DNA from: Varroa destructor | Taxonomy: Eukaryota; Arthropoda; Arachnida; Mesostigmata; Varroidae | Assembly (NCBI RefSeq): GCF_002443255.2 | Contig: NW_019211455.1 | Span: forward strand, 39,785,449 to 39,849,448 | Length of the DNA: 64,000 nt | Direction: 5' to 3' | In this document: positions 62,913-64,000 of the stretch, piece after piece | How the letters are laid out: each line of letters starts with the position of its first letter | Position numbering within the stretch: position 1 is the first letter of the stretch | Position numbers and translations under genes: made by a program | The notes under the pieces: generated by a model | What the model was told of the DNA's origin: nothing | The model's database searches: none | The model's input: only the letters and a program-made list of their open reading frames with translations

Positions 62913-64000
62913 ATGAGGTATGAGTATGTGAGTGCTGGAAGCGGTGACGCCTGTGCAATGGTTGTCGTAAGATCGTTGAAAGAATTACCTTTTAAAATTA
63001 TGTTATTAAGGGTTTATGATGCTTAAAATACGCACAAGTGAACGGGTCAGCTGGCAATGTGTGCCATGTAAAGTATAATACAGAAAGCGGGTATAGGATG
63101 ATGTGTCTAGGATTTCCTCTCACATATATCGTGCTAACTGGATTGCCTTGCAACACTTTTATTAAGATTGTATTTCAATTCAAACTTCAGCAACTTCAGC
63201 GAACGAATACTAGAACTCTTGCGTGAACATGATTTTCCGGGAGCGGAAAAATTCGACGAAACTGACATCGAAATGATGGCAACAAACAGGCATGTTAGAG
63301 ATTTTTTTGTAAAAGTAAGTAACTTTATTATTATATCGTTGGGTTTTTATGAAATGCTACATTTAAACTGAGTGTGTTAGAACTGTGGTGATTATATTAT
63401 GAAATTTAAGAAGGAACTAAAAAATTAACTAGTTAATTGTTTAAGACTATGATAAATTACTTTTTATAAACAAAAAAAACTAGGCGATAGATCTTGTTTT
63501 TCGGCGTCGAATATTAGGTAGTTAACAAGATTTGTTTTGCGTAATTCCAGATAGCAAGTATGGACCCTCAGCTCTTCCTCAACAAAGACCAAGCCAGAAT
63601 GTAAGTATGATATTGACAGATGTCGTTTGACTGTTTATTATTTATGTATCGCGATGCATAAAATCTTGTTTCAGTGATGTCATTTTTTACTGTTGTTTAC
63701 AAAACAAATATGCTTGCTGCGTAACTATTAATACAGACAACGACATGTTCTTAGCACCATATCACTTTCCTATACACAGTACCTAAGCCTTCTGTTCTAG
63801 AACTCGTATTCATTAGCTTGCCGATATTGCGATAACTGTAAAAGTCCACCAGTATCCCAACGTTCCATTGATTTCTTTGTGATTTCAGACTTCAGCTCGC
63901 TGGTGAGATGAATGATCCTTCCTTTGTTCCTCTTGAACCAGGTGCGGTTCGCAAACAGATGTGTCTCATCGAGAGTAAGAGACGTCGTGATAAAATTCTG
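62913..64000 (+). CDS. HAUS3: HAUS augmin-like complex subunit 3, N-terminal part (runs off the window)
   Basis: Proposed coding exons are 62,913-62,917 (ATGAG only), 63,191-63,314, 63,551-63,600 and 63,889 to beyond 64,000. Introns are GT-AG (GTATGAG, GTAAGTAA, GTAAGTAT donors; CTTCAG, TTCCAG, TTTCAG acceptors) and phases agree throughout. The 97 visible residues begin MSNFSERILELLREHDFPGA. They align along their length with the HAUS3 amino terminus: F-x3-L-x4-[FY]-P-x-A-[DE], then an Asp-rich turn, then FF/WF and a [LF]-x-x-[DE]-x2-A-like helix. HAUS3 is part of augmin, which recruits gamma-tubulin to spindle microtubules for branching nucleation. The assignment is by remembered pattern and not a search. 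The 5-nt first exon is inferred because no ATG lies in frame in exon 2. Confidence 0.6.

Noticed and set aside
1..64000. CRISPR arrays, bacterial operons, prophage or viral genes
   Set aside because: There are no regularly spaced repeats, no Shine-Dalgarno-led gene runs and no viral protein motifs. The spliced genes show eukaryotic nuclear DNA.

Overview
The window is metazoan nuclear DNA, most likely from an arthropod. The evidence is spliced genes with GT-AG introns, animal protein families (mitochondrial S-adenosylmethionine carrier, an augmin subunit resembling HAUS3, a C2H2 zinc-finger protein), a mariner transposon fossil, tRNA-like SINE sequences, dinucleotide microsatellites and AT-rich intergenic DNA. 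The sequence alone does not fix the species. A mite- or tick-like genome is possible but not shown.

Layout. About 1-44,400 is a gene desert, or part of one or more very large introns. I find only simple repeats, foldbacks, a possible SINE and a few weak exon candidates there, and no recognisable gene. At 44,430-45,000 a possible small exon sits next to the dead C-terminal half of a mariner transposase. At 47,989-48,787 lies an antisense 3' half of an 18S rRNA gene, decayed and ending exactly at the mature 3' end.

The last 14 kb is gene-dense. A two-exon zinc-finger gene (plus, 51,039-53,466; about 582 aa and 11 fingers, one split by the intron) converges with a five-exon SLC25A26-type mitochondrial SAM carrier (minus, 59,092-55,488; 268 aa, complete). 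An intronless 276-aa gene of unknown function (minus, 62,251-61,421) stands head-to-head with the 5' end of a HAUS3-like augmin gene (plus, from 62,913 past the window end), whose first coding exon is only 5 nt. The introns of the zinc-finger and carrier genes carry tRNA-like SINE fossils and a perfect 21-bp hairpin.

These genes do not form a pathway. They look like ordinary neighbours: one putative transcription factor, one organellar cofactor transporter, one spindle microtubule-nucleation factor and one orphan. I saw no evidence of a new multi-gene system. The most useful points are the resolved exon structures, the orphan gene, the rRNA pseudogene with an exact mature end, the mariner fossil and the intronic hairpin and SINE cluster.
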